Below are positions 1 to 6,664 of a DNA stretch of 10,396 bases, in pieces. This stretch comes from Porphyromonadaceae bacterium (GTDB lineage: Bacteria > Bacteroidota > Bacteroidia > Bacteroidales > Dysgonomonadaceae). Below the pieces are notes generated by a model. That model was not told where the DNA came from and searched no databases. It was given only the letters and a program-made list of their open reading frames with translations. Both the position numbers and the translations under genes were made by a program. The first letter of the stretch is position 1, and every line of letters begins with the position of its first letter. The stretch lies in NCBI GenBank assembly GCA_003517675.1, contig DPAC01000013.1:6859-17254 (forward strand), read 5' to 3'.

Positions 1-483
1 AACAACGTATTTATGCTTATACCTCATTTAAAAGGGAATATTGCTGCTGTAAATGTATTTGGAACTAATTCAAGAGAGTATGTTTTAGAGCTGGAGAGAG
101 TATTTAATTCTGATATCCCCATAACTCATTTCCCCGCTGGCCTTGTTTCGAGAATTAAAAAAGGAAAAGTTGAGGATAGTGACTGGCAAAAAGGGTTTAT
201 TAAGAAAGCAGTTGCGAATCAGCGTAACGTTGTTCCATTTTATTTCTTCGGGCGAAATTCACTTCTATTTTACTTTATATATATCACCCGAAAAACTTTT
301 GGAATAAGTAAAACCTTGGAATTAGTTCTATTGCCTCATGAGCTATTTAACAAACGAAATAAAACCATAAGGGTTAAAATAGGCAAGCCCATTTCATACA
401 GTACCTTCGATATGTCAAATTCTCACCACGATTGGGTGCAATTTGTAAAAAAACAGGTATATAACTTAAAAAACGCAATATGA
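1..483 (+). CDS. Lysophospholipid acyltransferase-like protein, C-terminal part (5' end outside window)
   Basis: The reading frame is open from the first base (Asn-Asn-Val-Phe precede the first visible ATG at 13), so the true start lies upstream and this is the last ~160 residues. The fragment carries FPAGLVSR (nt 130-153), the counterpart of the FPEGTRS block of PlsC-type acyltransferases, in the form typical of Bacteroidota 'hemolysin-like' acyltransferases. It also has the later hallmarks of that group: a Phe/Tyr-rich stretch after a VVPFYFFGRNS segment and a closing RVKIGKPI strand. Family members transfer an acyl chain to a lysophospholipid, or to an amino-acid or glycan head group, at the inner membrane. 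The catalytic HX4D motif would lie upstream and cannot be checked. The stop overlaps the next start as ATGA, implying coupling to the glycosyltransferases. The family is fairly sure; the substrate is unknown. Confidence 0.8.
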   Translation, partial: NNVFMLIPHLKGNIAAVNVFGTNSREYVLELERVFNSDIPITHFPAGLVSRIKKGKVEDSDWQKGFIKKAVANQRNVVPFYFFGRNSLLFYFIYITRKTFGISKTLELVLLPHELFNKRNKTIRVKIGKPISYSTFDMSNSHHDWVQFVKKQVYNLKNAI

Positions 484-1175
484 GAAAGGTATCGGCAATA
501 ATATGTGCATATAACGAGGAGAAAACACTAAAAGATGTTATCCTTTCAGTTTCAGAATCTTTACTTGTTAGTGAAATTATTCTAGTTAATGATGGCTCTT
601 CGGACAATACTAAGAAAATAATTGAGGAACTGCAGCGAGAGATTGAAATAACAGCAATCAATTTAACAGAAAACAAAGGGAAAGGATACGCAATGGCGGT
701 GGGTGTTGAAAATTCAATCTTTGATATTATGCTATTTGTTGATGCCGACCAGTCAAACATTATTTATGGATACATTAATCATTTAACCAATCCTTTATTA
801 AAAGAAGAATCGGACATGGTTTTAGGCTATTCTACAGTCAATATTTTAAATCAGGATGTAAATCCTTTAAAAATATTAACAGGTGAAAGAGCTTTATACA
901 AAGAAGATATTATACCAATTCTTGATAAAATGAAGGAATCACGATTTGGTGTAGAAACCCTACTGTATTTTTATTACTTATCAATTGGTAAATCCATAAA
1001 ATTTATCAGACTAAAAGGGATGACACATAAGGATAAGTACGAGAAAATGAACCGGTTTAAAGCCACAGCAAACTATATAAACGAGGGTTGGGAAATTGCT
1101 TATACTGCCATGAAAAACTATGACTTAATGCTAAAAACCATGAAAAGACAAGTAAAGAAAGGGCTTAAATTATGA
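480..1175 (+). CDS. Family 2 glycosyltransferase (GT-A fold), tandem copy 1
   Basis: This 231-residue protein is a short, soluble GT2-type enzyme resembling the dolichyl-phosphate-mannose / glucosyl-phosphoglycerate synthase branch. It opens with the nucleotide-binding strand AIICAYNEEKT (6-16), has VNDGSSD (36-42), the NKGKGYAM block (65-72) and the metal-binding DXD as Asp-Ala-Asp (88-90). An acceptor-side TGERAL motif (134-139) and FGVET (156-160) follow. No transmembrane helix or signal peptide is visible. The basic C-terminus (KRQVKKGLK) could favour contact with the membrane surface; that is inference. The start is fixed by the ATGA overlap with the acyltransferase stop. It is paralogous to the next gene, sharing about half its residues. 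Sugar donor and acceptor cannot be read from the sequence; a lipid-linked acceptor is suggested only by the acyltransferase neighbour. Confidence 0.88.
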   Translation: MRKVSAIICAYNEEKTLKDVILSVSESLLVSEIILVNDGSSDNTKKIIEELQREIEITAINLTENKGKGYAMAVGVENSIFDIMLFVDADQSNIIYGYINHLTNPLLKEESDMVLGYSTVNILNQDVNPLKILTGERALYKEDIIPILDKMKESRFGVETLLYFYYLSIGKSIKFIRLKGMTHKDKYEKMNRFKATANYINEGWEIAYTAMKNYDLMLKTMKRQVKKGLKL

Positions 1176-1858
1176 GAAAAATTTCAGCAATAATTTGCGC
1201 GTATAACGAGGAGAAAACAATCAAAGGAGTAGTAACAACCGTGTGTGAATACTTTTTTGACGAGGTAATTGTTGTAAACGATGGTTCAACAGATGGTACG
1301 GCCAAAATTTTAGGTGAACTTCAGTTTTTGCCATCACTTAAATACATTGCACTTCCCGAGAACAAAGGTAAAGGGTATGCGATGGCAACCGGGATAGAAA
1401 ATTCAACAGGAGAAATTATTGTTTTCATTGATGCCGATTTGTCTAACCTGAAAGAGAAGCATTTTGAACAGCTAACCACTCCTGTTTTCAGTAAAGAGGC
1501 CGATATGGTTTTAGGACAGGCAACAGAGACCCTGATCAACTATAAAATCAACCCGTTCAAATCGTTCACTGGAGAAAGGGCACTGTTAAAGAAAGATATA
1601 CTGCCAATTTTGGGGGAAATGAGAACTTCAAAATTTGGTGTGGAAACATTAATCAATCTATACTATCAGGCACAGGAAAAAAGGGTTAAATATGTGATGC
1701 TCGATGGACTAAAACATCCAACTAAATTTGATAAAACCAGTAGTAAATCAAGAGCAATAAAAGAATTTGTCCTGGAAGGACACCAAATTGCTTTAGCATT
1801 GTTTAACAACTTTAGTTCTTTAACAAAAATCATAAGTAATAAAATAAATAATTTTTGA
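1172..1858 (+). CDS. Family 2 glycosyltransferase (GT-A fold), tandem copy 2
   Basis: This 228-residue paralogue of the preceding gene keeps all the same blocks: AIICAYNEEKT (6-16), VNDGSTD (35-41), NKGKGYAM (64-71), Asp-Ala-Asp (87-89), TGERAL (133-138) and FGVET (155-159). Both copies therefore look catalytically competent. They differ most around residues 20-32 and 50-60, between DXD and TGERAL (90-130), and in the C-terminal 50 residues, where acceptor specificity often lies in GT-A enzymes. The start again sits in an ATGA overlap with the previous stop. An 18-base stretch near both 5' ends (encoding YNEEKT) is identical, while the rest has diverged, consistent with an old tandem duplication. 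The two enzymes could act in sequence, adding two sugars to one acceptor, but nothing here proves that. Confidence 0.88.
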   Translation: MRKISAIICAYNEEKTIKGVVTTVCEYFFDEVIVVNDGSTDGTAKILGELQFLPSLKYIALPENKGKGYAMATGIENSTGEIIVFIDADLSNLKEKHFEQLTTPVFSKEADMVLGQATETLINYKINPFKSFTGERALLKKDILPILGEMRTSKFGVETLINLYYQAQEKRVKYVMLDGLKHPTKFDKTSSKSRAIKEFVLEGHQIALALFNNFSSLTKIISNKINNF

Positions 1859-1869
1859 TCTTTCAAAAA

Positions 1870-2574
1870 ATGAAACTAAAGATTATTTTCTGGTTAACAG
1901 TTTTTGCTGTTTCGATGGGCTTTTTCGAAAGTGCAATTGTAATTTACCTAAGGGAAATTATATATCCCAATGGGTTTGCTTTCCCTTTACAGCCTATCGG
2001 AAGGATGCTTGCAACAACAGAAATTCTAAGAGAAGCCTTTTCTTTGCTTATGCTTCTTTCTATTGGCATTCTTGTAGGCAAATCAACGATTACAAGGTTG
2101 GCTTACTTTTTATATTCTTTTGCCGTTTGGGATATTTTCTACTATATCTTCCTGAAAATATTGATAAACTGGCCGGAATCTCTGATGACAATGGATATTC
2201 TGTTCCTATTGCCTGTAACCTGGGCTGGCCCTGTAGTAGCCCCACTCATTCTATCAATTCTGATGATTTTATTGGCTTTGCTGATACTTTATTTTTCCGC
2301 ACGCAATGATCAGGTTCACTTAAAGGCTCATGAACTTGTAATGTTAATAACAGGCTCTGTAATAACAATTATATCCTTTACCCAGGATTACACAAGGTTT
2401 ATACTCAGTCATTATTCGGTTGCCGATATTTGGTCGCTGCCGTCAAAAGACATTTTTAAATTTTCTGTTCAATACGATCCCGGGAATTTTTTCTGGCCAA
2501 TTTTTATTGTTGGAGTTGTTTTGATTCTCATTGGGATAGGACTATTTACAAAAAGAAATCTTTTTATTGACTAA
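1870..2574 (+). CDS. Uncharacterised polytopic inner-membrane protein
   Basis: I do not recognise a named family. From the ATG at 1870 the protein has 234 residues and about six hydrophobic spans, at roughly 5-27, 53-70, 75-98, 120-144, 154-173 and 206-227. Short polar loops separate them; a positively charged KRNLFID tail ends the protein. Visible conserved-looking features are an AVWDIFYYIFLK segment in the third span, a TWAGPVVAPL segment opening the fourth, and FTQDYTRF after the fifth. The frame can be extended to a TTG at 1855 that overlaps the glycosyltransferase stop, but the ATG 11 bases after that stop is the more ordinary start. The close spacing puts the gene in the same operon as the two glycosyltransferases. 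A role in membrane anchoring or transport of their product is possible but unproven. Confidence 0.75.
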   Translation: MKLKIIFWLTVFAVSMGFFESAIVIYLREIIYPNGFAFPLQPIGRMLATTEILREAFSLLMLLSIGILVGKSTITRLAYFLYSFAVWDIFYYIFLKILINWPESLMTMDILFLLPVTWAGPVVAPLILSILMILLALLILYFSARNDQVHLKAHELVMLITGSVITIISFTQDYTRFILSHYSVADIWSLPSKDIFKFSVQYDPGNFFWPIFIVGVVLILIGIGLFTKRNLFID

Positions 2575-2619
2575 GGATCTCTTACAATAAATATACGTAT
2601 CACTTTAAATGACAAACAG

Positions 2620-3996
2620 ATGAAAAGAATAAAACTATTTCAATTATTGGTATTCCTCATTTTAACTTTGGGCATTACCCATGCGCAGGAAGCAGACAAC
2701 CTCAAACTGTCAGGTGAACTTTTTACCGACCAACGTTTTTTACTTAAATCACCCAACGATTGGGCCTGGAACGAAAATCGCCTGACTTTAAACCTTGAAA
2801 AAAGTACCGACAACGCTAAATTTTATAGTGAAGTCTGGTTGCGTAATATTGGCGTACCCGCTATTCATGCATCATCTGATCTTTATAATAAAGGGATTAT
2901 TGACCCTTATAACCTTGAAGTCAGGGAAGCTTACGTTCAATTAAATGGTTTTCTCACTAAAAACTTAGATGTAAGCATCGGTCGTCAGCGCATTGTTTGG
3001 GGAACTGCCGATAAATTAAATCCAACCGACAATCTTAACCCGTTGGATCTGGAGGATATTCTTGATTTTGGCCGTCGCAGAGGCTCCGATGCGATCAACC
3101 TGAATTACTATATCAACAACGACTTTTCTTTGCAGGGCGTTTTTATCCCTATTTTCCAACCGGCTAATATGCCTGTCGGAATTTTTGCCAATATCCTGAA
3201 TCCCACCCTGGAAATGCCGGATGGAATGGCATTAGAAAGTGTTTCTGACACCTTAACGATGCCAAAATATAATATTGGCGAAAGTTCTTCGGCAGGTTTA
3301 AAATTAAAGGGATTTGCCAAAGGAGTTAATTTTTCATTAAGCTATGTTTGGGGATTTGATGGCTTGCCTTTCGCCACAAAAAACACTTTTATTCCGGTTA
3401 ATGCGCTTGGTGGAATAAATATCCATTCACAACTATCGTATGCAAGAACGCATATCATTGGAGCTGATTTGGTAACAAGTATAGCAGGATTCGGGGTTTG
3501 GGCTGAAGCAGCAGCATTTATTCCGGAAAAAGATGTGATGATGACCAACGATTTATCAGCTCTTTACCCAACGTCGCCTGTTCCTGTTACCCAGGACTCG
3601 TTAATCCTGGATAAATCAAAACCATACATTAAATTTGTTGTTGGTGGTGATTATTTTTTCTCTGACGGGTCTTATCTGAATGTTCAATATTTACACGGAT
3701 TCATTCATGAAAGAGCAAGGGAAAATCTAAACGATTATTTCTTTTTGCGATATGAAAAAACATTTTTAAATGATAAACTGAAGATTACGCCCATTGGCGG
3801 CGGTTTCATTGTTACCGACTGGAACAAGATGAAAGATAATTATGCCCTTGTGTATATGCCTGAGATCGCTTACAAAGCCACTACAAATTCAGAAATCACG
3901 GTATCAACCACCATTTTTGATGGCAAAGGAGATAACTTGTTTTCGAATCTGAAGGACTACAATATGTTCATGTGCAAATTGAAATATAGTTTTTAA
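2620..3996 (+). CDS. Outer-membrane beta-barrel (porin-like) protein
   Basis: The 458-residue product has a classic signal peptide (basic KRIK start, hydrophobic 7-19, likely cleavage after THA at 20-22). The rest is rich in alternating, aromatic-containing beta strands and ends in KLKYSF, the terminal aromatic expected of barrels inserted by BAM. A striking polar block at 121-153 contains GRQRIVWGTADKLNP, NPLDLEDI and then GRRRGSD. It recalls the 'G+Q.v.WG...NP.D' signature of DUF1302-type barrels in other phyla, so a distant relationship to that porin-like group is likely. It lies 45 bases after the membrane-protein gene with no clear promoter or terminator between, so co-transcription is possible. 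The substrate is unknown; uptake or export of a hydrophobic compound would fit the family but is inference. There is no link to copper beyond the converging position. Confidence 0.8.
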   Translation: MKRIKLFQLLVFLILTLGITHAQEADNLKLSGELFTDQRFLLKSPNDWAWNENRLTLNLEKSTDNAKFYSEVWLRNIGVPAIHASSDLYNKGIIDPYNLEVREAYVQLNGFLTKNLDVSIGRQRIVWGTADKLNPTDNLNPLDLEDILDFGRRRGSDAINLNYYINNDFSLQGVFIPIFQPANMPVGIFANILNPTLEMPDGMALESVSDTLTMPKYNIGESSSAGLKLKGFAKGVNFSLSYVWGFDGLPFATKNTFIPVNALGGINIHSQLSYARTHIIGADLVTSIAGFGVWAEAAAFIPEKDVMMTNDLSALYPTSPVPVTQDSLILDKSKPYIKFVVGGDYFFSDGSYLNVQYLHGFIHERARENLNDYFFLRYEKTFLNDKLKITPIGGGFIVTDWNKMKDNYALVYMPEIAYKATTNSEITVSTTIFDGKGDNLFSNLKDYNMFMCKLKYSF

Positions 3997-4024
3997 TGGG
4001 GAATCACATATAAGTTACTCAGTG

Positions 4025-6046
4025 CTATTTCAGCTTCAATGTCATTGAGTTGAGGGCAACCACTATGGTACTGATAGACATGAGCACAGCTCCTACGGCC
4101 GGACTGAGTATAATCCCTATCGGAGCGAGTACGCCCGCTGCAAGCGGGATGGCAATGATGTTATATCCTGCTCCCCACCAGAGATTCTGAACCATCTTGC
4201 GGGAAGTATTCTTAGCCAGCGAGAAGAAATGAAGAATGTCGGAAGGGTTGCTTTTTACCAGCACCACATCGGCCGAATCAATCGCAACATCCGTACCTGC
4301 CCCGATAGCTACGCCTATATCTGCTCTCGCCAGCGCAGGAGCATCGTTCACGCCGTCGCCCACCATCATCACCGGTTTGCCCTTATTTTGATAAGATTGA
4401 ATGATTTTTTCTTTATCCTGCGGCAAAAGTCCGGCATGAATTTCTGAAATCCCAACCTGTGAGCCCACACTTCTTGCATATCCTTCGTTATCACCTGTAA
4501 GCATCACGGGAGTAATGTGCATACGCTTCAAACCATCCACGGTCTCTCTGGCTTCGGGCTTTATTTCATCGCCTTGAGCCACCAGACCGGCAACTTCATT
4601 CTCCACAATCAGATAACTTACCGAATTCCCTTTTTCCGCCAGTTCCTTAAATCGGTCTTTGTTGTAAGACAGGTGATTATTATCGAGATAATCCACTTTC
4701 ACTATCAGCACATTTTTGCCTTGCACCGTGCCGCTAAGACCTGTACCACTGATGACCGTCACATTTTCCGGTGCAGGGTAACCGATGTTTTGCTTCTCTG
4801 CTTCCGCTAAGATGCCCACTGCAAGAGGATGATTAGAGTGGCTTTCCAGTGAAGCCATTATCCGTAATACCTCTTCCTTACTCCATTTTTCAGCGAGTGA
4901 TTCAACAACGGAAACACGAAAGTCCCCCTCGGTGAGTGTACCTGTTTTGTCCATTGTGACGACCGCGATGCTTTTTGATTTCTCCAGTGCGACCCTATTC
5001 CGAATGAGAAGGCCATTGCTCGCACCCAGTGATGTGGAGCGGGCTACAACCAGCGGAATGGCCAATCCCAGTGCATGGGGGCAAGCAATAATCAATACCG
5101 TTACCATGCGTTCAAAAGCAATATTCAGATCTTTGGTAATGATCAGCCATACGATAAAGGCAATCACTCCGACGGTGACAGCCACGTAAAACAGCGCCCT
5201 GGCCACCTTATCGGAAAGTGTTTCGGAACGCGATTTTTCCTGCTGGGCCTCGCTGATAAGCTTCATGACCTGTGCGAGAAAACCCGATTCTCCTGTCCCT
5301 GTCACTTCGATCTTCACCGTACCGTTTCCGTTCACCGCACCTCCAATCACCTTGTCGCCTACGGTTTTCTTTACAGCCTTGGCTTCTCCGGTCACCATCG
5401 ATTCATTGACGGAGGTGTTCCCTTCCACTATTGTACCGTCAGTGGGAATTTTTTCTCCTGCATTGACAATGACCTGCTGCCCTATCTGAATATCCTGGAG
5501 ATCCACATCGGTGATACTTCCGTTCTCATCTACAAGATGGGCACTCCCCGGAAGCAGTTCGGCCATCTTCTGCAACGCGTTACCGGCATTCCCTACTGCT
5601 CTCATCTCAATCCAGTGCCCAAGCAACATGATGACGATCAGCGTAGCCAGTTCCCAGAAGAAGTCCATCAACTGCCCGGCATTCGGGATAAAATGATTCG
5701 ATATAAAGGCATAGACACTGTACAGGTAGGCTACCGTGATACCCATTGATATCAGCGTCATCATGGCAGGATTTCGCTCTTTCAGTTCCATTTTGGCTCC
5801 CTGTAAGAACGGCTTACCGCCATAAAAGAACAGGATGGTTGCCAAAATCAGTACGACCCAATCAGATCCGGGAAAGGAGATCTGGAACGGGAGTGCAATC
5901 CCCATAAAAGGCGACATTATAATGATGGGAACGGTGATGATGAGGGATACCCAAAATTTCTGCTTGAGGTTTCCCATATGACCCATGTGTCCGCCGCCAT
6001 GATCATGTCCCTTATGGTCCTTATGTTCAAAAGTATTTCCACCCAT
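4025..6046 (-). CDS. copB: CopB-type copper-translocating P1B-ATPase (CPH motif)
   Basis: A 673-residue P-type ATPase. The N-terminus is a short His/Met-rich tail (residues 8-24, seven His plus Met) instead of a folded HMA domain. Key motifs are Cys-Pro-His in the sixth membrane segment (322-324), phosphorylation site DKTGT (366-370), the nucleotide-site SHSNHP (402-407), TGDN (517-520), GDGVNDAP (563-570), and MSIST in the last span (656-660). CPH together with MSxST marks the P1B-3/CopB group, which exports Cu(I)/Cu(II) and often Ag(I) from the cytoplasm using ATP. The actuator loop reads TGEA (219-222) rather than the common TGES. It is shorter than CopB of Enterococcus (about 745 residues), mainly at the N-terminus. 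It is the last gene of the minus-strand metal operon, starting 18 bases after the HMA lipoprotein stop. The function is well supported; exact metal preference is not. Confidence 0.95.
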   Translation of the reverse strand: MGGNTFEHKDHKGHDHGGGHMGHMGNLKQKFWVSLIITVPIIIMSPFMGIALPFQISFPGSDWVVLILATILFFYGGKPFLQGAKMELKERNPAMMTLISMGITVAYLYSVYAFISNHFIPNAGQLMDFFWELATLIVIMLLGHWIEMRAVGNAGNALQKMAELLPGSAHLVDENGSITDVDLQDIQIGQQVIVNAGEKIPTDGTIVEGNTSVNESMVTGEAKAVKKTVGDKVIGGAVNGNGTVKIEVTGTGESGFLAQVMKLISEAQQEKSRSETLSDKVARALFYVAVTVGVIAFIVWLIITKDLNIAFERMVTVLIIACPHALGLAIPLVVARSTSLGASNGLLIRNRVALEKSKSIAVVTMDKTGTLTEGDFRVSVVESLAEKWSKEEVLRIMASLESHSNHPLAVGILAEAEKQNIGYPAPENVTVISGTGLSGTVQGKNVLIVKVDYLDNNHLSYNKDRFKELAEKGNSVSYLIVENEVAGLVAQGDEIKPEARETVDGLKRMHITPVMLTGDNEGYARSVGSQVGISEIHAGLLPQDKEKIIQSYQNKGKPVMMVGDGVNDAPALARADIGVAIGAGTDVAIDSADVVLVKSNPSDILHFFSLAKNTSRKMVQNLWWGAGYNIIAIPLAAGVLAPIGIILSPAVGAVLMSISTIVVALNSMTLKLK

Positions 6047-6064
6047 AACAATCCATGGATTTTA

Positions 6065-6544
6065 TTAATCCCTGTATTTACAGCATGACGGCAATGCGTC
6101 GTAGGTTGCCTGTTCGGCCTTGTACTTGTCGGTATCATGCCCCACGGCGGCGATTGCCTGTGCGATGGCATCTGTCGACGTTTTATCCGGGTCGTAATTC
6201 AAATGCAGCACCTGCTTTTCTATCTCCCAGTTTGCAAAAGAGACGCCTTCTACCCCCTTGGCTGCTTTTTCAATGCGATCTTTACACATTTCACATTTAC
6301 CCTTCACGTTCAGCATGGCATGTTCTTCGTGGGCTTCCCCCGAAGTCATGTAATCCATTTCATTGTGTTGATCACCTGCTTCCATGTGTTCCATTTCACC
6401 ATGAGAATCACCCGGTGTCATCTGTTCCATTTCATTATTAGATGCTGAGTTGTTCTTGTTGGATGATCCTGAGTTACAGGAAATGAACAGGAATGTACTC
6501 AGTGCGAATGTCGCTAAAATTGTTGTTTTCATTTTTTGTTTCAT
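6065..6544 (-). CDS. HMA-domain periplasmic copper-binding lipoprotein
   Basis: The 159-residue protein begins with a lipoprotein signal ending in LFISC, the Cys at 23 being the predicted lipidated residue. A Ser/Asn linker follows, then three 12-residue Met/His/acid repeats (38-73). A heavy-metal-associated domain (about 77-136) carries the binding motif CEMC (84-87) in the sequence GKCEMCKDRIEKA. The tail ends YDALPSCCKYRD with a further Cys pair (154-155), a form I know from Bacteroidota copper operons. It probably captures Cu(I)/Ag(I) in the periplasm and hands it to the CusB/CusA pump or receives it from CopB, comparable in role but not in fold to CusF. It sits between the adaptor and the ATPase genes on the same strand. 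An ATG four codons downstream is an alternative start and would also leave a workable signal. Confidence 0.88.
   Translation of the reverse strand: MKQKMKTTILATFALSTFLFISCNSGSSNKNNSASNNEMEQMTPGDSHGEMEHMEAGDQHNEMDYMTSGEAHEEHAMLNVKGKCEMCKDRIEKAAKGVEGVSFANWEIEKQVLHLNYDPDKTSTDAIAQAIAAVGHDTDKYKAEQATYDALPSCCKYRD
6326..6433 (-). repeat. Three tandem 36-bp units encoding Met/His/acid repeats in the HMA lipoprotein
   Basis: Residues 38-73 of the lipoprotein are three consecutive 12-residue units: EMEQMTPGDSHG, EMEHMEAGDQHN and EMDYMTSGEAHE. Each keeps Glu-Met at its start, Met at position 5, Gly at 8, an acid at 9 and His at 11. DNA copies differ at many positions, so this is not a recent slippage product. 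Met, His and acidic residues spaced this way resemble the soft-metal binding segments of periplasmic copper proteins; binding here is inferred. Confidence 0.85.
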
Positions 6545-6565
6545 TTTTTTTGTTTCTAAATCTGA

Positions 6566-6664
6566 TTATAAATCTCTGTATTTGTTGCAGGACGGCAACG
6601 CGTCATATGTGGCCTTGCCTGTCCTGTATTTATCGATATCATATCCGGCTTTGACTATGGTGCT
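6566..6664 (-). pseudogene. Remnant of an HMA-domain protein C-terminus
   Basis: Read on the minus strand, this stretch has no start codon of its own and encodes 32 residues, STIVKAGYDIDKYRTG continuing to YDALPSCNKYRDL, then TAA. By hand alignment, 18 of 26 residues and 56 of 78 bases match the tail of the intact HMA lipoprotein just downstream (whose tail is YDALPSCCKYRD). The segment containing the CxxC metal site is missing, and the second Cys of the terminal pair is Asn. It overlaps the last 10 bases of the cusB-like gene in a different frame. The simplest reading is that a second HMA domain, either fused to the adaptor or encoded by its own gene, was removed by a deletion that also changed the frame. 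It is probably not translated. Confidence 0.8.

Noticed and set aside
1855..1869. TTG start for the membrane protein, overlapping the preceding stop.
   Set aside because: An ATG lies five codons downstream with normal operon spacing; TTG starts are uncommon and the extra five residues add nothing recognisable.
2575..2619. Possible Bacteroidota promoter before the porin-like gene.
   Set aside because: The 45-base gap is A/T-rich but I could not find a convincing -33 TTTG and -7 TAnnTTTG pair at proper spacing.
4017..4051. Imperfect inverted repeat (ACTCAGTG ... CATTGAGT) near the convergent stop codons, a possible bidirectional terminator.
   Set aside because: The 8-bp arms have a mismatch, the loop is long, there is no T-tract, and one arm lies within copB coding sequence.
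5075..5749. Long plus-strand open frame (224 residues) opposite copB, and a similar one at 8116-8730 opposite cusC.
   Set aside because: Both are antisense shadows of strongly supported genes, with unnatural His/Cys/Pro/Arg-rich composition and no recognisable domains.
6050..6061. A 12-bp perfect palindrome (AATCCATGGATT) in the gap between the HMA lipoprotein and copB genes.
   Set aside because: A palindrome this short is expected by chance a few times in 10 kb, it has no flanking extension or promoter-like elements, and it lies inside an operon.
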